64,000 nucleotides of DNA, from positions 62,001-126,000 of the forward strand of contig NZ_KB904125.1 in NCBI RefSeq assembly GCF_000379945.1. The letters are read 5' to 3'. The notes under the pieces were generated by a model. The model was not told where the DNA came from. It did no database searches and saw only the letters and a program-made list of their open reading frames with translations. The translations under genes and the position numbers were made by a program. Shown piece by piece: positions 1 to 8,097 of this stretch. The DNA is from Porphyromonas macacae DSM 20710 = JCM 13914. GTDB lineage: Bacteria; Bacteroidota; Bacteroidia; Bacteroidales; Porphyromonadaceae. Each line of letters begins with the position of its first letter. Positions within the stretch are counted from its first letter, which is position 1.

Positions 1-1132
1 ACCTGATGATTATAAACTGCTTGTCATAGCCAATCCGATTTCATCCGTATACTCATTGGTGCAAAAGGATGCTCCTTTGCAGGCGGTTGAAACGGAAATA
101 AAAGGTTTGACAAAGGAGTTCATGAACAAAAACAGTGAAAATCAGGTCGAAACCATCACGATGTCTAATGATCAAGGTTTGCTGTCTGTTTCAAAATCTA
201 ATTTCTATAAAGAAGAGAGTGAGGATGCAGTCGAGCCGGTTAAAGTCGTACTGGCTCCGGTTCTCGCCCGTGTTTTGGTTGCCGGTGTCCCCACGGTACA
301 GAACGGTAAAATCAGAGGAAAAGGTCACTATGTGATCAATACGCTCAGTCAAAGCATCTTTTTGATGCGCCGGATGGCTTTGTTGAAGAGTGGAAAGCAA
401 GAGGTTGCGAATGACGGGAGCAAAACAGCAGACCGTTATGCCTATTCTCCGGGATATGACAAAATGAGCTCGAATTCGGATATACCCATCTCTTCCATTG
501 AGAACGGAGCCAAAGCTCCTTGGACAGATATTTTGCCTGATAAACAGGATTTTATAAAGTTATATTCCGATCACCGTGTTTATGCCAAGGAGACGGCAGT
601 AAACTCTGATGCCGTTTTCCGCTGCGTCACTCCTAACGTCATATTGAAAATTCAATATATTCCGGAGTCCCTTGATTTGAAGGAGAGTGAGGGGTGGTTC
701 AAATTTGAAGGCTGTTGTTATGGTGAAGAACAATTCAAGAAAATGATTTTGGAAAAGAATTTTGCCGAAAAATATCCTTCGTTAAGTAAGACCGTAGATT
801 TAATAAAAAAAGAGAATGGTGTTGATTTTCAGAAATTGGATAAAGGCCTCGATCTCCATGGATTGAAATTCTATTATCGTTCGGAGAATTACTACGTTAT
901 CTTTATCAACCATTTTTCCTATGGAAAACCCGAAGAGAATAAAACATACGGACGATACGGTGTGATCAGAAACAATCAGTATATTTTAAATCTGAAACAA
1001 ATTCAGGGTGAAGGCGAGCCCGTTTTCATCAATCTTAAAAATGACCGGAGCTCTATTCTCGAAAGCATGAAAAATAAAGTTGAGATTACAGTTCAGGATT
1101 TAGGCTCTCATGAGCAAGATCTGTTTTTATAG
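1..1132 (+). CDS. Mfa1/FimA-type fimbrillin, 5' end outside the window
   Basis: The reading frame is open from base 2, so the start lies upstream of the window; an apparent TTG at 56 is not a convincing start. The visible part is about 376 residues. It begins with a YKLLVIANP segment, as in the N-terminal domain of Bacteroidales major fimbrial subunits. Near the C-terminus it has YYVIFINHF followed by GRYGVIRNNQYILNL, which resembles the fimbrillin C-terminal domain in which a conserved RxGVVRNxxY strand precedes the polymerising donor strand. Such proteins are exported as lipoproteins, cleaved by an Arg-gingipain-like protease and assembled into surface fimbriae; the signal peptide cannot be seen here. 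The gene ends 98 bp before the rubredoxin gene. Family call is fairly safe; whether it is a stalk or an accessory/tip subunit is not decidable. Confidence 0.72.
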   Translation, partial: PDDYKLLVIANPISSVYSLVQKDAPLQAVETEIKGLTKEFMNKNSENQVETITMSNDQGLLSVSKSNFYKEESEDAVEPVKVVLAPVLARVLVAGVPTVQNGKIRGKGHYVINTLSQSIFLMRRMALLKSGKQEVANDGSKTADRYAYSPGYDKMSSNSDIPISSIENGAKAPWTDILPDKQDFIKLYSDHRVYAKETAVNSDAVFRCVTPNVILKIQYIPESLDLKESEGWFKFEGCCYGEEQFKKMILEKNFAEKYPSLSKTVDLIKKENGVDFQKLDKGLDLHGLKFYYRSENYYVIFINHFSYGKPEENKTYGRYGVIRNNQYILNLKQIQGEGEPVFINLKNDRSSILESMKNKVEITVQDLGSHEQDLFL

Positions 1133-1153
1133 ATTTTTTCTATTATCATATAG

Positions 1154-1183
1154 ATTTTAGCTACATTATATATATTATATTTG
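1154..1183 (+). promoter_or_regulatory. Bacteroidetes-type promoter of the rubredoxin gene
   Basis: TATATTTG at 1176-1183 is an exact match to the Bacteroidetes -7 box TAnnTTTG. A T-rich TTTTAG stretch at 1154-1159 sits where the -33 element is expected. The rubredoxin ATG is 47 bp downstream. Confidence 0.5.
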
Positions 1184-1230
1184 TTTAGCACTTAGAAAAA
1201 CGAATATTAATAAACAACTATTATTGCATT

Positions 1231-1392
1231 ATGAAAAAGTATGTTTGCACAGTTTGCGGTTATGTGTATGATCCGGCAGTAGGAGATCCCGATAGCGGTA
1301 TTGCACCGGGCACGGCATTTGAAGATATACCCGATGATTGGGTGTGCCCGTTATGCGGCGTTACGAAAGAAGATTTTGAAGTAGAGGAGTAA
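1231..1392 (+). CDS. Rubredoxin
   Basis: A 53-residue protein starting [15 protein letters not shown] and containing a second CPLCG knuckle. The two CxxCG motifs (CTVCG near residue 6 and CPLCG near residue 39) supply the four cysteines that hold a single iron. The spacing, the PGT.FEDIP.DWVCP block and the acidic tail are typical of rubredoxins of anaerobes, small cytoplasmic one-electron carriers often serving rubrerythrin or superoxide reductase in oxidative-stress defence. The gene stands alone, with its own promoter upstream and a strong intrinsic terminator about 45 bp downstream. Confidence 0.95.
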   Translation: MKKYVCTVCGYVYDPAVGDPDSGIAPGTAFEDIPDDWVCPLCGVTKEDFEVEE

Positions 1393-1432
1393 TAGAATCA
1401 TTTAAGGGATTTTCGTAAATAGCTTTGGACTA

Positions 1433-1470
1433 AAATAAAAGAGCCTGAATTATTCAGGCTCTTTTATTTA
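1433..1470 (+). terminator. Intrinsic terminator after rubredoxin
   Basis: AAAAGAGCCTGAA and TTCAGGCTCTTTT form a perfect 13-bp stem with a 3-nt loop, followed by TTTATTT. The flanking A-tract means it could also work on the minus strand. Confidence 0.85.
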
Positions 1471-1526
1471 TTTTATGGGTATACATTTAGAATATTAAAA
1501 GGCTCGTTTGTTCGAATTACCCAAAG

Positions 1527-1557
1527 AAAAAAAGGACGCCGCCCGGCATCCTTTTTC
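1527..1557 (-). terminator. Terminator downstream of ribD
   Basis: AAAAAGGACGCC at 1529-1540 pairs with GGCATCCTTTTT at 1545-1556. On the minus strand every position pairs if one G-U wobble is allowed, and the stem ends in a U-tract. It lies 170 bp past the ribD stop. The stretch 1393-1725 otherwise shows only the rubredoxin terminator and no convincing gene. Confidence 0.6.
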
Positions 1558-1725
1558 GTGGTTCTTAAATGGTATCAGTTCAAGTGGAAAAAGATTGTTT
1601 TGTTTTCTGGATACAAATGTGCCATATATTTTATTACTCTCCAAAGAATTTAATATGTTATTAAACATCTTTTCCGGTTTGAAAGTCCATTTATATACTA
1701 TTTTCCTGAAAAAACATGTTTTTAT

Positions 1726-2715
1726 CTAATAAACAGGAGCATATATACCTTCATTTAGATATATGGGGCTAACTTCCTCATCGATTCGGTCGTAGAGGTT
1801 CGATTTTATGAATAATGCCAATGTTTCGGCTCCACCTTCCACCATCAAACTTCGGATATTCATTTCATGCAATTTTTTTAGCAAAGCCGGCAGAAAGGGT
1901 TGTGAGAAATCTGTTTGCCAGTATTCTACTCCCGGAATCGGATCGATTTTATTGATTGTGCTGTCGATTATGCGAAGAGTAGCTATGCTGCCGTCGAACA
2001 GATGGAGATTATTCGGCAGTGCTTTGTTTCTGTCGAGAACGATGCGAAGGGGCGTTTTTCCTCCCGGCCAATAGCGATTGTTTAACTTCGGATTATCCAG
2101 CAGGGCTGTTCGATAACCGACCAAAATGGCGTCGTGCGTCATGCGCATACGGTGTACTTCGCGCATACGGACAGGGCTGCTAAAGCATATGGGAGGGATA
2201 GACGAAGAGTTTCGTTTTTTATCCATGAAACCATCTGCACTTCGTGCCCATTTGAGTGTGATATACGGACGCTTTTTTTCCACTGCTGTCAGAAAGAAAC
2301 GGTTTAATTCCCTTGCTTCGGCTTCCAAAATACCGCAAACGACTTCTACGCCCGCTTCTCGCAGCATCTTTTCGCCTTGCCCCGATACTTCGGGGAAGGG
2401 ATCGCGCATAGCCATCACCACACGTGGAATTTCCTTTCGGATGATAAGTTCTGCACACGGTGGCGTTTTCCCGTAGTGAGAGCAGGGTTCCAGACTCACG
2501 TATATCGTACTTCGTTTTAACAATTCCTTGTCGTGCACGCTTCGGACAGCTTCCACCTCGGCATGAGGCCATCCGGCTTTGTGATGATACCCTTCGCCGA
2601 TGATACGGCCGTCACATACGATTACGGCCCCCACCAGCGGGTTGGGCGAGGTCTGTCCTTCTGCCATCCGGGCCAACTCCAGGCAACGGCGCATGTAGTG
2701 TTCGTCTGTAGTCAT
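1726..2715 (-). CDS. ribD: Bifunctional riboflavin deaminase-reductase RibD
   Basis: Catalyses the second and third steps of riboflavin synthesis: deamination of 2,5-diamino-6-ribosylamino-4-pyrimidinone 5'-phosphate, then NADPH-dependent reduction of the ribosyl group. The N-terminal deaminase domain shows the zinc site HAEVEAV (His51, Glu53) and PCSHYGKTPPC (Cys78, Cys87). The C-terminal half contains the reductase landmarks ITLKWARSADGFM, DAILVGYRTALLDNP and a late VEGGAETL segment. Length (329 aa) is normal. The gene is single here, with no other rib genes nearby. Its ATG faces prmC across a gap of about 25 bp, so the two divergent promoters must overlap or lie inside the opposite gene. 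Confidence 0.95.
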   Translation of the reverse strand: MTTDEHYMRRCLELARMAEGQTSPNPLVGAVIVCDGRIIGEGYHHKAGWPHAEVEAVRSVHDKELLKRSTIYVSLEPCSHYGKTPPCAELIIRKEIPRVVMAMRDPFPEVSGQGEKMLREAGVEVVCGILEAEARELNRFFLTAVEKKRPYITLKWARSADGFMDKKRNSSSIPPICFSSPVRMREVHRMRMTHDAILVGYRTALLDNPKLNNRYWPGGKTPLRIVLDRNKALPNNLHLFDGSIATLRIIDSTINKIDPIPGVEYWQTDFSQPFLPALLKKLHEMNIRSLMVEGGAETLALFIKSNLYDRIDEEVSPIYLNEGIYAPVY

Positions 2716-2740
2716 TTATAATTTATTACATTTGCTGACG

Positions 2741-3634
2741 ATGTTAACGATTGACCGGGCACGCAAATTACTCGAACAGAGCTGTCAAAATCTATACGAT
2801 TCTTCCGAATTAAAAGCCATCGGCTCCATACTTCTGGAAGAGCTCTTTTCGTGTACGCGTACGGCAATGTTATTAATGGACAAAAATACGCTTTTGTCTG
2901 CGGAACAGGAAGAGCAGTGGATTCGTTGGCTGCATAAGCTCGCAGAAAAGATACCGTTGCAATATGTTTTGGGTTATACGTTTTTCCGGCATCACCGGAT
3001 TCTCGTTGCTCCGGGTGTGCTTATTCCGAGACCCGAGACCGAGGAACTTGTCGGCTGGGTATTGCAGGAGCATCATGCTTCGGAGGCATTGAATATCTTG
3101 GATGTCGGAACGGGTAGCGGTTGCATCGCACTGGCTTTGGCTTCCGAATTGCCGCATGCACAGGTTTTCGCCTTAGAAGTGTCGGATAAGGCAGCAGCTG
3201 TGGCACGGGAAAATTTTTTTGGTTGCCAAAAAGATATTTCTTCGCGGTTAAATCTTATTACAGGAGATTTATTCGATGTCTCTTCTTTTGCCCGTAAGAT
3301 GCCTGCCATCGATATTGTTGTCAGCAATCCCCCTTATATCAAACCCGGTGAAGCTGTTGCCATGACTCCCGGCGTACTGGATTACGAGCCGCACGGCGCC
3401 CTGTTTGTGCCGGCAGAAGACCCCACTGTTTTTTATTCCGGCATAGCATCCTTGTATGGCCGGGGTATCTGCTCCCGGGGAGTGGAGATATATGTAGAAA
3501 TTAACCCTTTGTTATGGCAGGAGACTTCCCAGGCCATGTTGCGAGTATTGCCTGCCGGTACTGCGTGTACGGAGAGAAGAGACCTCAGTGGAAAAGTCAG
3601 AATGCTCAAATTAACCGTTCCGTATCATGAATAA
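2741..3634 (+). CDS. prmC: Release factor glutamine N5-methyltransferase PrmC
   Basis: Methylates the glutamine of the GGQ motif in peptide-chain release factors, using S-adenosylmethionine in the cytoplasm. An N-terminal helical domain leads to PRPETEELV, then the SAM-binding motif DVGTGSGCIALAL near residue 120 and the catalytic SNPPYI near residue 197; the NPPY motif and the domain layout separate it from other methyltransferases. I prefer the ATG at 2741 to an in-frame TTG at 2732, giving 297 aa, which fits the family. The end overlaps the recX start by 8 bp, suggesting translational coupling. Confidence 0.94.
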   Translation: MLTIDRARKLLEQSCQNLYDSSELKAIGSILLEELFSCTRTAMLLMDKNTLLSAEQEEQWIRWLHKLAEKIPLQYVLGYTFFRHHRILVAPGVLIPRPETEELVGWVLQEHHASEALNILDVGTGSGCIALALASELPHAQVFALEVSDKAAAVARENFFGCQKDISSRLNLITGDLFDVSSFARKMPAIDIVVSNPPYIKPGEAVAMTPGVLDYEPHGALFVPAEDPTVFYSGIASLYGRGICSRGVEIYVEINPLLWQETSQAMLRVLPAGTACTERRDLSGKVRMLKLTVPYHE

Positions 3635-4118
3635 GGAGAAAAAAAGTCTGACATTCGACCGATTGAGAGATAAGGCCGAAGTTTATTGTATGAGAGCCGA
3701 ACACTGCAGTATGCAGGTGAGCAATCTGCTTAAACGTCATGGGGCCACTCATGAGCAGACTGTGCAGATTATTGAAGGTTTGAAGAAGGAGGGTTTTATC
3801 GATGAATCCCGTTTTTCAGAGGCTTTTGCTCGTGACAAACACCGGTTCAACGGTTGGGGAAAGGAGCGTATCCGTTTAGAGCTGAAAGCCCGGCATATTG
3901 CCGAAGCGGATATTGTGCGGGCTTTGGAGCTTCTGACCGAACAGTTCGATATGCAGAGTGCCGTTGAAGAGCTTTTAATGAAGAAGTACAGAAGTCTGAA
4001 AGATTTTTCTTTTGGCTCGGCTTATCCTAAACTGATGCGTTACGGCCTGTATCGCGGTTACAGCTACGAATTGGTCGATAAGGTTGCTCGAGAACTCCTG
4101 AAAGACAACAGAGAATAG
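3627..4118 (+). CDS. recX: RecX-family regulatory protein
   Basis: A 163-residue, mostly helical, charged protein with the repeated three-helix units of RecX, including the characteristic DESRFSEAFARDKHRFNGWGKERIRLELKARHI region (given here only as a landmark around residues 63-95). RecX binds RecA filaments and modulates recombination and the SOS response. Here it is not next to recA, which lies about 9.4 kb away at 13.5-14.5 kb, but is coupled to prmC by an 8-bp overlap. Only a palindromic repeat (4141-4253), not a classical terminator, is seen downstream. Confidence 0.88.
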   Translation: MNKEKKSLTFDRLRDKAEVYCMRAEHCSMQVSNLLKRHGATHEQTVQIIEGLKKEGFIDESRFSEAFARDKHRFNGWGKERIRLELKARHIAEADIVRALELLTEQFDMQSAVEELLMKKYRSLKDFSFGSAYPKLMRYGLYRGYSYELVDKVARELLKDNRE

Positions 4119-4140
4119 AGTCCTGTAGGGCGTAAATAAA

Positions 4141-4253
4141 ACTCATTGTCTGACGTTCAAAATTCTTAGCGCAATGGATTTTCAACGAAGTTAACTTGGA
4201 TTTTTTTTCTTTGCCTGAAGAATTTTTATCCATCAGGCAGAGAATTTTCTGCC
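4141..4253. repeat. Degenerate copy of a ~115-bp interspersed palindrome
   Basis: The right half (4188-4246), beginning AAGTTAACTTGGATTTTT and running through CATCAGGCAGAGAA, is nearly identical to 45118-45172. The left arm (4147-4187) aligns to 45073-45117 but has many mismatches, so the hairpin is decayed. Both copies have the same orientation. It fills most of the gap between recX and comF. Confidence 0.75.
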
Positions 4254-4325
4254 CTCAAACGATGCCGAAAAAACGGCCGAGCATAAAAATGTTGCAGATG
4301 GATTTAATGCTATCATAAAGAGTGT

Positions 4326-4333
4326 CATATTTG
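4326..4333 (+). promoter_or_regulatory. Probable comF promoter -7 box
   Basis: CATATTTG matches TAnnTTTG at all but the first base and lies 38 bp before the comF ATG. A TTTAA stretch lies near the expected -33 position. Confidence 0.35.
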
Positions 4334-4371
4334 TATCGCAAATCGAATTGTTTTTTACTCCTTCCTGAACC

Positions 4372-5064
4372 ATGAAGTTTTTGAAATGGTCTCATCCCTG
4401 TATGACAGCAGTCCTGGATTTCTTATATCCTCGTTATTGCCCGTGCTGTTCGGTCAGGCTGTCTTCTGCGGAAAACGGTGTTTGTCCTTTCTGTATGATC
4501 CGGATGGCACGTTATTGCGAGGCTACGGTACAGGCGCGCGATCGTTTGGATGCTATTTACCTCCTTTCCGGTTTGGACAGTCTTTTTCTTTATCAAAAAG
4601 CGGGGCTGATTAGAAAGGTCATTCACGACTTCAAATATAACGGCAATAAATCTTTGGGCAGCATGCTGGGGCGTATGGGGGTCCGCACGTTTCAGTGGAG
4701 CAGGGACGGTTATGACTGTATCGTTGCAATCCCCATAGATCCCGTAAGAAAGATGAAGCGAGGGTATAGTCAAACCGATGTACTGGCACAGGCCGTAAGC
4801 CGTGAAACGGGGATACCGTTTTTGCCCGATGCTCTTTGCAGAAAGGCATTCAGCCACAGCCAAACCGCAGTCACAGCCATGGAACGGGAAGAAAATGTAA
4901 GTAAAGCCTTTTCGGTTAGAAAACCGGAGACGCTGAAAGGAAAACGCATCCTTTTGGTCGATGATATTTTAACGACGGGTTCCACCCTCACGGCTGCGGG
5001 TATTTTATTGGAAGCCTGCGGCGTGCAGTCTATCCGTATCTTTACGCTGGCTGTAACGGAGTAG
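4372..5064 (+). CDS. comF: ComF-family phosphoribosyltransferase-like protein
   Basis: The N-terminus carries a four-cysteine zinc-ribbon-like unit (CPCC near residue 23 and CPFC near residue 39). The C-terminal half is a type I phosphoribosyltransferase fold with the PRPP loop LLVDDILTTGST around residues 194-205. ComF and GntX proteins take part in DNA uptake or use of DNA as a nutrient; their biochemical substrate is not settled. At 230 aa the length is normal. A start at ATG 4372 is preferred because it places the zinc unit at the usual distance from the N-terminus. Function in competence is known for relatives, not shown here. Confidence 0.85.
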   Translation: MKFLKWSHPCMTAVLDFLYPRYCPCCSVRLSSAENGVCPFCMIRMARYCEATVQARDRLDAIYLLSGLDSLFLYQKAGLIRKVIHDFKYNGNKSLGSMLGRMGVRTFQWSRDGYDCIVAIPIDPVRKMKRGYSQTDVLAQAVSRETGIPFLPDALCRKAFSHSQTAVTAMEREENVSKAFSVRKPETLKGKRILLVDDILTTGSTLTAAGILLEACGVQSIRIFTLAVTE

Positions 5065-5093
5065 TGTTTCGTAAGATTATGGTACTTTTATGC

Positions 5094-5101
5094 TAACTTT
5101 G
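5094..5101 (+). promoter_or_regulatory. Promoter -7 box of the cyclophilin gene
   Basis: TAACTTTG is an exact TAnnTTTG match, 23 bp before the ATG at 5125. A GTTTCG stretch lies near the expected upstream element. Confidence 0.5.
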
Positions 5102-5124
5102 ACACATTATAATAGCAGTTCTGT

Positions 5125-5817
5125 ATGAAACACATTTATAAGACTCTGACCTTGGCGGTGGTGATACTCGGCATCATGAACCTGTTTACTCTGGAGGCTC
5201 AATCTACCGGTACGAAAACCGCTAACACGAAAGTGCTGGTTGTTACCAATAAAGGAAAAATCACGTTGGAATTATTTAATGAAACACCCTTGCATCGCGA
5301 CAATTTCCTTATGCTGGTTCGCAGCGGTGCATACAACGGTGTGCACTTTCACCGCATCGTGCCCGGTTTTGTGATTCAGGGCGGTAATTTGATGACCAAA
5401 AATGCCCGTAAGGGGATGGATATGCATCAGGACACTTTGACACGCACTGTTCCTGCCGAATTTATGCCCGAAAAATATTTTCACGAACGCGGAGCTTTGT
5501 GTGCTGCCAGAGAATCCGACGATACCAATCCGTCCAAGGCTTCCAGCGGCAGTCAGTTTTATATCGTTACCGGCAGGTATTATACGGAATACGATTTGCA
5601 GAAAATGTCCATGGATTATGGAAAAACTTTTACGGATGCTCAGAAAGAAGCTTATAAACTTCAAGGCGGAACTCCCAGCCTCGATGGCAGTTATACCGTA
5701 TTCGGCCGCGTGATAGACGGGATGGATACGGTTATGAAAATCGAAAAATGCGAAACGGACGGGAAAGACCAGCCCGTGAAGCCCGTAATCATCAAATCGA
5801 TGTCGATTATTCCTTAA
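5125..5817 (+). CDS. Exported cyclophilin-type peptidyl-prolyl isomerase
   Basis: Accelerates cis-trans isomerisation of prolyl bonds. After a signal-peptide-like N-terminus (KHIYKTLTLAVVILGIMNLF, residues 2-21) it shows the cyclophilin core: FHRIVPGFVIQGG around residue 73, and further on GSQFYIVTG and GSYTVFGRVIDGMD. The insertion between these blocks, with DTNPSKASSGSQF, is common in Bacteroidetes cyclophilins. The signal peptide points to the periplasm, where it would assist folding of exported proteins. It has its own promoter box and no partner genes nearby. Confidence 0.93.
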   Translation: MKHIYKTLTLAVVILGIMNLFTLEAQSTGTKTANTKVLVVTNKGKITLELFNETPLHRDNFLMLVRSGAYNGVHFHRIVPGFVIQGGNLMTKNARKGMDMHQDTLTRTVPAEFMPEKYFHERGALCAARESDDTNPSKASSGSQFYIVTGRYYTEYDLQKMSMDYGKTFTDAQKEAYKLQGGTPSLDGSYTVFGRVIDGMDTVMKIEKCETDGKDQPVKPVIIKSMSIIP

Positions 5818-5885
5818 ATCTTTTTACTGTCTGATTGTTCTTGGGGTGCCTTACTGCTTAAGCTCAGCATTTGTGCCCCGTTTTT

Positions 5886-7232
5886 ATGAATTTTACCGGC
5901 CATTCGATAGACAAACAACTGATTAAACTCGGTTTGCCCATTATTTTAGGGCAGATCGGCTATATTTTCGTGGCCTTTGCAGACAATATGATGGTAGGCC
6001 ATTATGGCACTGAAGAGCTGGCGGCCGCTTCTTTTGTCAATAATTTGCTGGGGATTACATTTATTTTCGGGCTCGGATTTTCATACGGGCTAACCCCAAT
6101 GGTGGCAAAAGCTTATGTACTCGGGCATAAGAAAAAAGCCGGCCGGTTGCTGAAAGACAGTATTGGAGTAAACAGTCTGGTGGGGGTAATGCTGGTGGCC
6201 GTGATGATGTTGATGTATATGTCGTTGGAGCTTTTCGGAGCCCCCGAGGAATTGCTCCCTCTCATCAAGCCATACTTCGTTCTTCAAACCATATCGTTGT
6301 TTATCGCAATCGTTTTCGGAGCGTTCAAACAGTTTTTCGACGGAGTGGGGAATACGGCGTTGAGCATGTGGGTGCTTCTTTCGTCGAATGTGCTCAATAT
6401 CGCAGGTAACTGGCTGTTGATTTATGGTCCCGGCTGCTTTCCCGAATGGGGGCTTTTCGGTGCCGGCGTCTCCTCTCTTTTTGCCAGAGTTTTTACGCTC
6501 GTTGTGCTGTGGGCTGTTTTCCTGAAAAGCAAAAAACGAAAAGAGGAAAGAATCGGATATTTTTCCCGAAGAAAGAAACACTACCGGATGGCGCTGATTC
6601 GTTTGGGTTTGCCCATAGGCATTCAATTGGGAGTAGAGGCTGCCTCTTTTTCCATTGCTGTGGTTTATGTCGGTTGGTTGGGAAGCAAAGCTTTGGCTGC
6701 GCATCAGATTATTTCGGTGGTAACGACGCTCGGCTTCATGGTTTATTACGGATTTGGAGCTGCAACGACGATCATGGTCAGTAATTTCAAGGCAGAAAAT
6801 AATTTTATGGCCATTAGGGCTGTCATTCGTTCGGGCTTGAAATTGAGTGCTTACGTTGCAGCGCTTGTGGTGCTTATCATCATCTGTTCCCGTCATTATA
6901 TCGGTTATCTATTTACGAATGATACCGAAGTTTGCGCTATGGTTGCTCTGGCTTTATTGCCCGTGCTTATTTATCAGTTCGGCGATGTTATGCAAATCAT
7001 TTATGCCAATGCACTCAGAGGTTTGGAGGATGTTCGCTTTTTGGCGAAGGCAGCCGTATTGGTACACGTTGTTATAGCTCCGGCCGTTTCTTATATTTTC
7101 GGTTTTTTGCTGGGGATAGAAGATACCGGAGCTCGACTTGCTGCTATCTGGAGCGCTTTCCCTATCAGTTTGACCATTTTGGGCTTCATGCTGAGAAGCC
7201 GGTTTAGAAAACTTTACCGTCCGGATCTTTAG
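5886..7232 (+). CDS. MATE-family multidrug/cation exporter
   Basis: A polytopic inner-membrane protein of 448 aa from ATG 5886 (an in-frame TTG at 5871 is less likely). The N-terminus STIDKQLIKLGLPIILG-like segment, the FVAFADNMMVGHYG helix and the repeated two-lobe arrangement of about 12 hydrophobic segments are typical of MATE (NorM/DinF-like) transporters, which export drugs or metabolites in exchange for sodium or protons. The second lobe starts at LIRLGLPIGIQLGVE near residue 240, mirroring the first. Substrate cannot be predicted. No regulator lies beside it. Confidence 0.92.
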   Translation: MNFTGHSIDKQLIKLGLPIILGQIGYIFVAFADNMMVGHYGTEELAAASFVNNLLGITFIFGLGFSYGLTPMVAKAYVLGHKKKAGRLLKDSIGVNSLVGVMLVAVMMLMYMSLELFGAPEELLPLIKPYFVLQTISLFIAIVFGAFKQFFDGVGNTALSMWVLLSSNVLNIAGNWLLIYGPGCFPEWGLFGAGVSSLFARVFTLVVLWAVFLKSKKRKEERIGYFSRRKKHYRMALIRLGLPIGIQLGVEAASFSIAVVYVGWLGSKALAAHQIISVVTTLGFMVYYGFGAATTIMVSNFKAENNFMAIRAVIRSGLKLSAYVAALVVLIIICSRHYIGYLFTNDTEVCAMVALALLPVLIYQFGDVMQIIYANALRGLEDVRFLAKAAVLVHVVIAPAVSYIFGFLLGIEDTGARLAAIWSAFPISLTILGFMLRSRFRKLYRPDL

Positions 7233-7415
7233 GGATGCACTCTCGGATTTGGGCGTTACTATTTACTCCTTGCCTTTTATTTATGTCGGGAAAAGATATT
7301 TTGTAGCCATTTTTCTTTTTAGCTTAGCTGTAACAATTTGACCTGAAAACTGTTTCAAAGAAAAGGAATATCGGCTTTGTTTTCCCTCAAAACGATAGTA
7401 GTCCGGTTTAGGTAT

Positions 7416-7994
7416 ATGAAAAAAGCAGATTCTGCCTCTGAGGAAAAAGACCAATATATTTTGGAACTGTTTCAAACAGCTCCGAAAGAGGCTTTTCGTT
7501 TGCTGTTCGATACCTACCATCTGAAACTCTGCCTTTTTGTTGTAAGGTTTACAGACTCTTTCGAGATGGCCGAGGATATCGTACAGGACTTTTTTGTCTA
7601 CTTTTGGGAGAAAAAATCTTACCGGCAGATTAAGCACAATCTGCGTCGTTATCTTTACACTTCTGTTCGTAATGCCTCGATTGCAGCGTTGCAAAAACAT
7701 AATTTACTTTCCATGGAAACACTTTGCGGTATCGATATGCAACATTTCATGGAAGATATCGAGAAAGGCGAAGAGGAGGAGCAGAAAGAAGAGCATTTCC
7801 GCCTTTTGCCCGGGAAATTAGAGAAACTGACGCCTCAGGAACGTCTCGTCGTTACTGCGGTTATCCTTGAGAATAAAAAGTACAAGGAGGCAGCCGGAGA
7901 GCTGAATATTTCGATAAACACCCTTAAAACGCTCCTTTCCCGTGCTCTCAAGAGGTTGCGTAAAGAATATAATTTGCTCTCTTTATTTCTGTAA
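7416..7994 (+). CDS. ECF-type RNA polymerase sigma factor
   Basis: A 192-residue sigma-70-like protein from ATG 7416; the in-frame TTG at 7377 would add 13 non-conserved residues. Sigma region 2 is seen in AFRLLFDTYHLKLCLFV and MAEDIVQDFFVYFWEKK; region 4 in LTPQERLVVTAVILENKKYKEAA with the helix-turn-helix ELNISINTLKTLLSRALKRLR. In Bacteroidetes such factors are usually encoded beside a FecR-like anti-sigma gene and a SusC/SusD pair. Here neither is adjacent; the nearest SusC/SusD pair is 13 kb away. Its target genes are unknown. Confidence 0.9.
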   Translation: MKKADSASEEKDQYILELFQTAPKEAFRLLFDTYHLKLCLFVVRFTDSFEMAEDIVQDFFVYFWEKKSYRQIKHNLRRYLYTSVRNASIAALQKHNLLSMETLCGIDMQHFMEDIEKGEEEEQKEEHFRLLPGKLEKLTPQERLVVTAVILENKKYKEAAGELNISINTLKTLLSRALKRLRKEYNLLSLFL

Positions 7995-8074
7995 CGGTGA
8001 GTTTACCCGGTTTTATTATGGAGAGGACAGGAGAATAGATTGAGGTCTTCTCGTGGTAAATGTGCAGGAAACGT

Positions 8075-8082
8075 TATCTTTG
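8075..8082 (+). promoter_or_regulatory. Promoter -7 box before the deacetylase-like gene
   Basis: TATCTTTG, an exact TAnnTTTG match, lies only 15 bp before the ATG at 8098, implying a very short leader of about 10 nt. Confidence 0.5.
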
Positions 8083-8097
8083 CCCTAAGAATCAAAG

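Noticed and set aside
1508-1729. 73-codon plus-strand frame
   Set aside because: It runs through the ribD terminator hairpin and ends at the ribD stop; no family, no start signal, AT-rich random-looking sequence.
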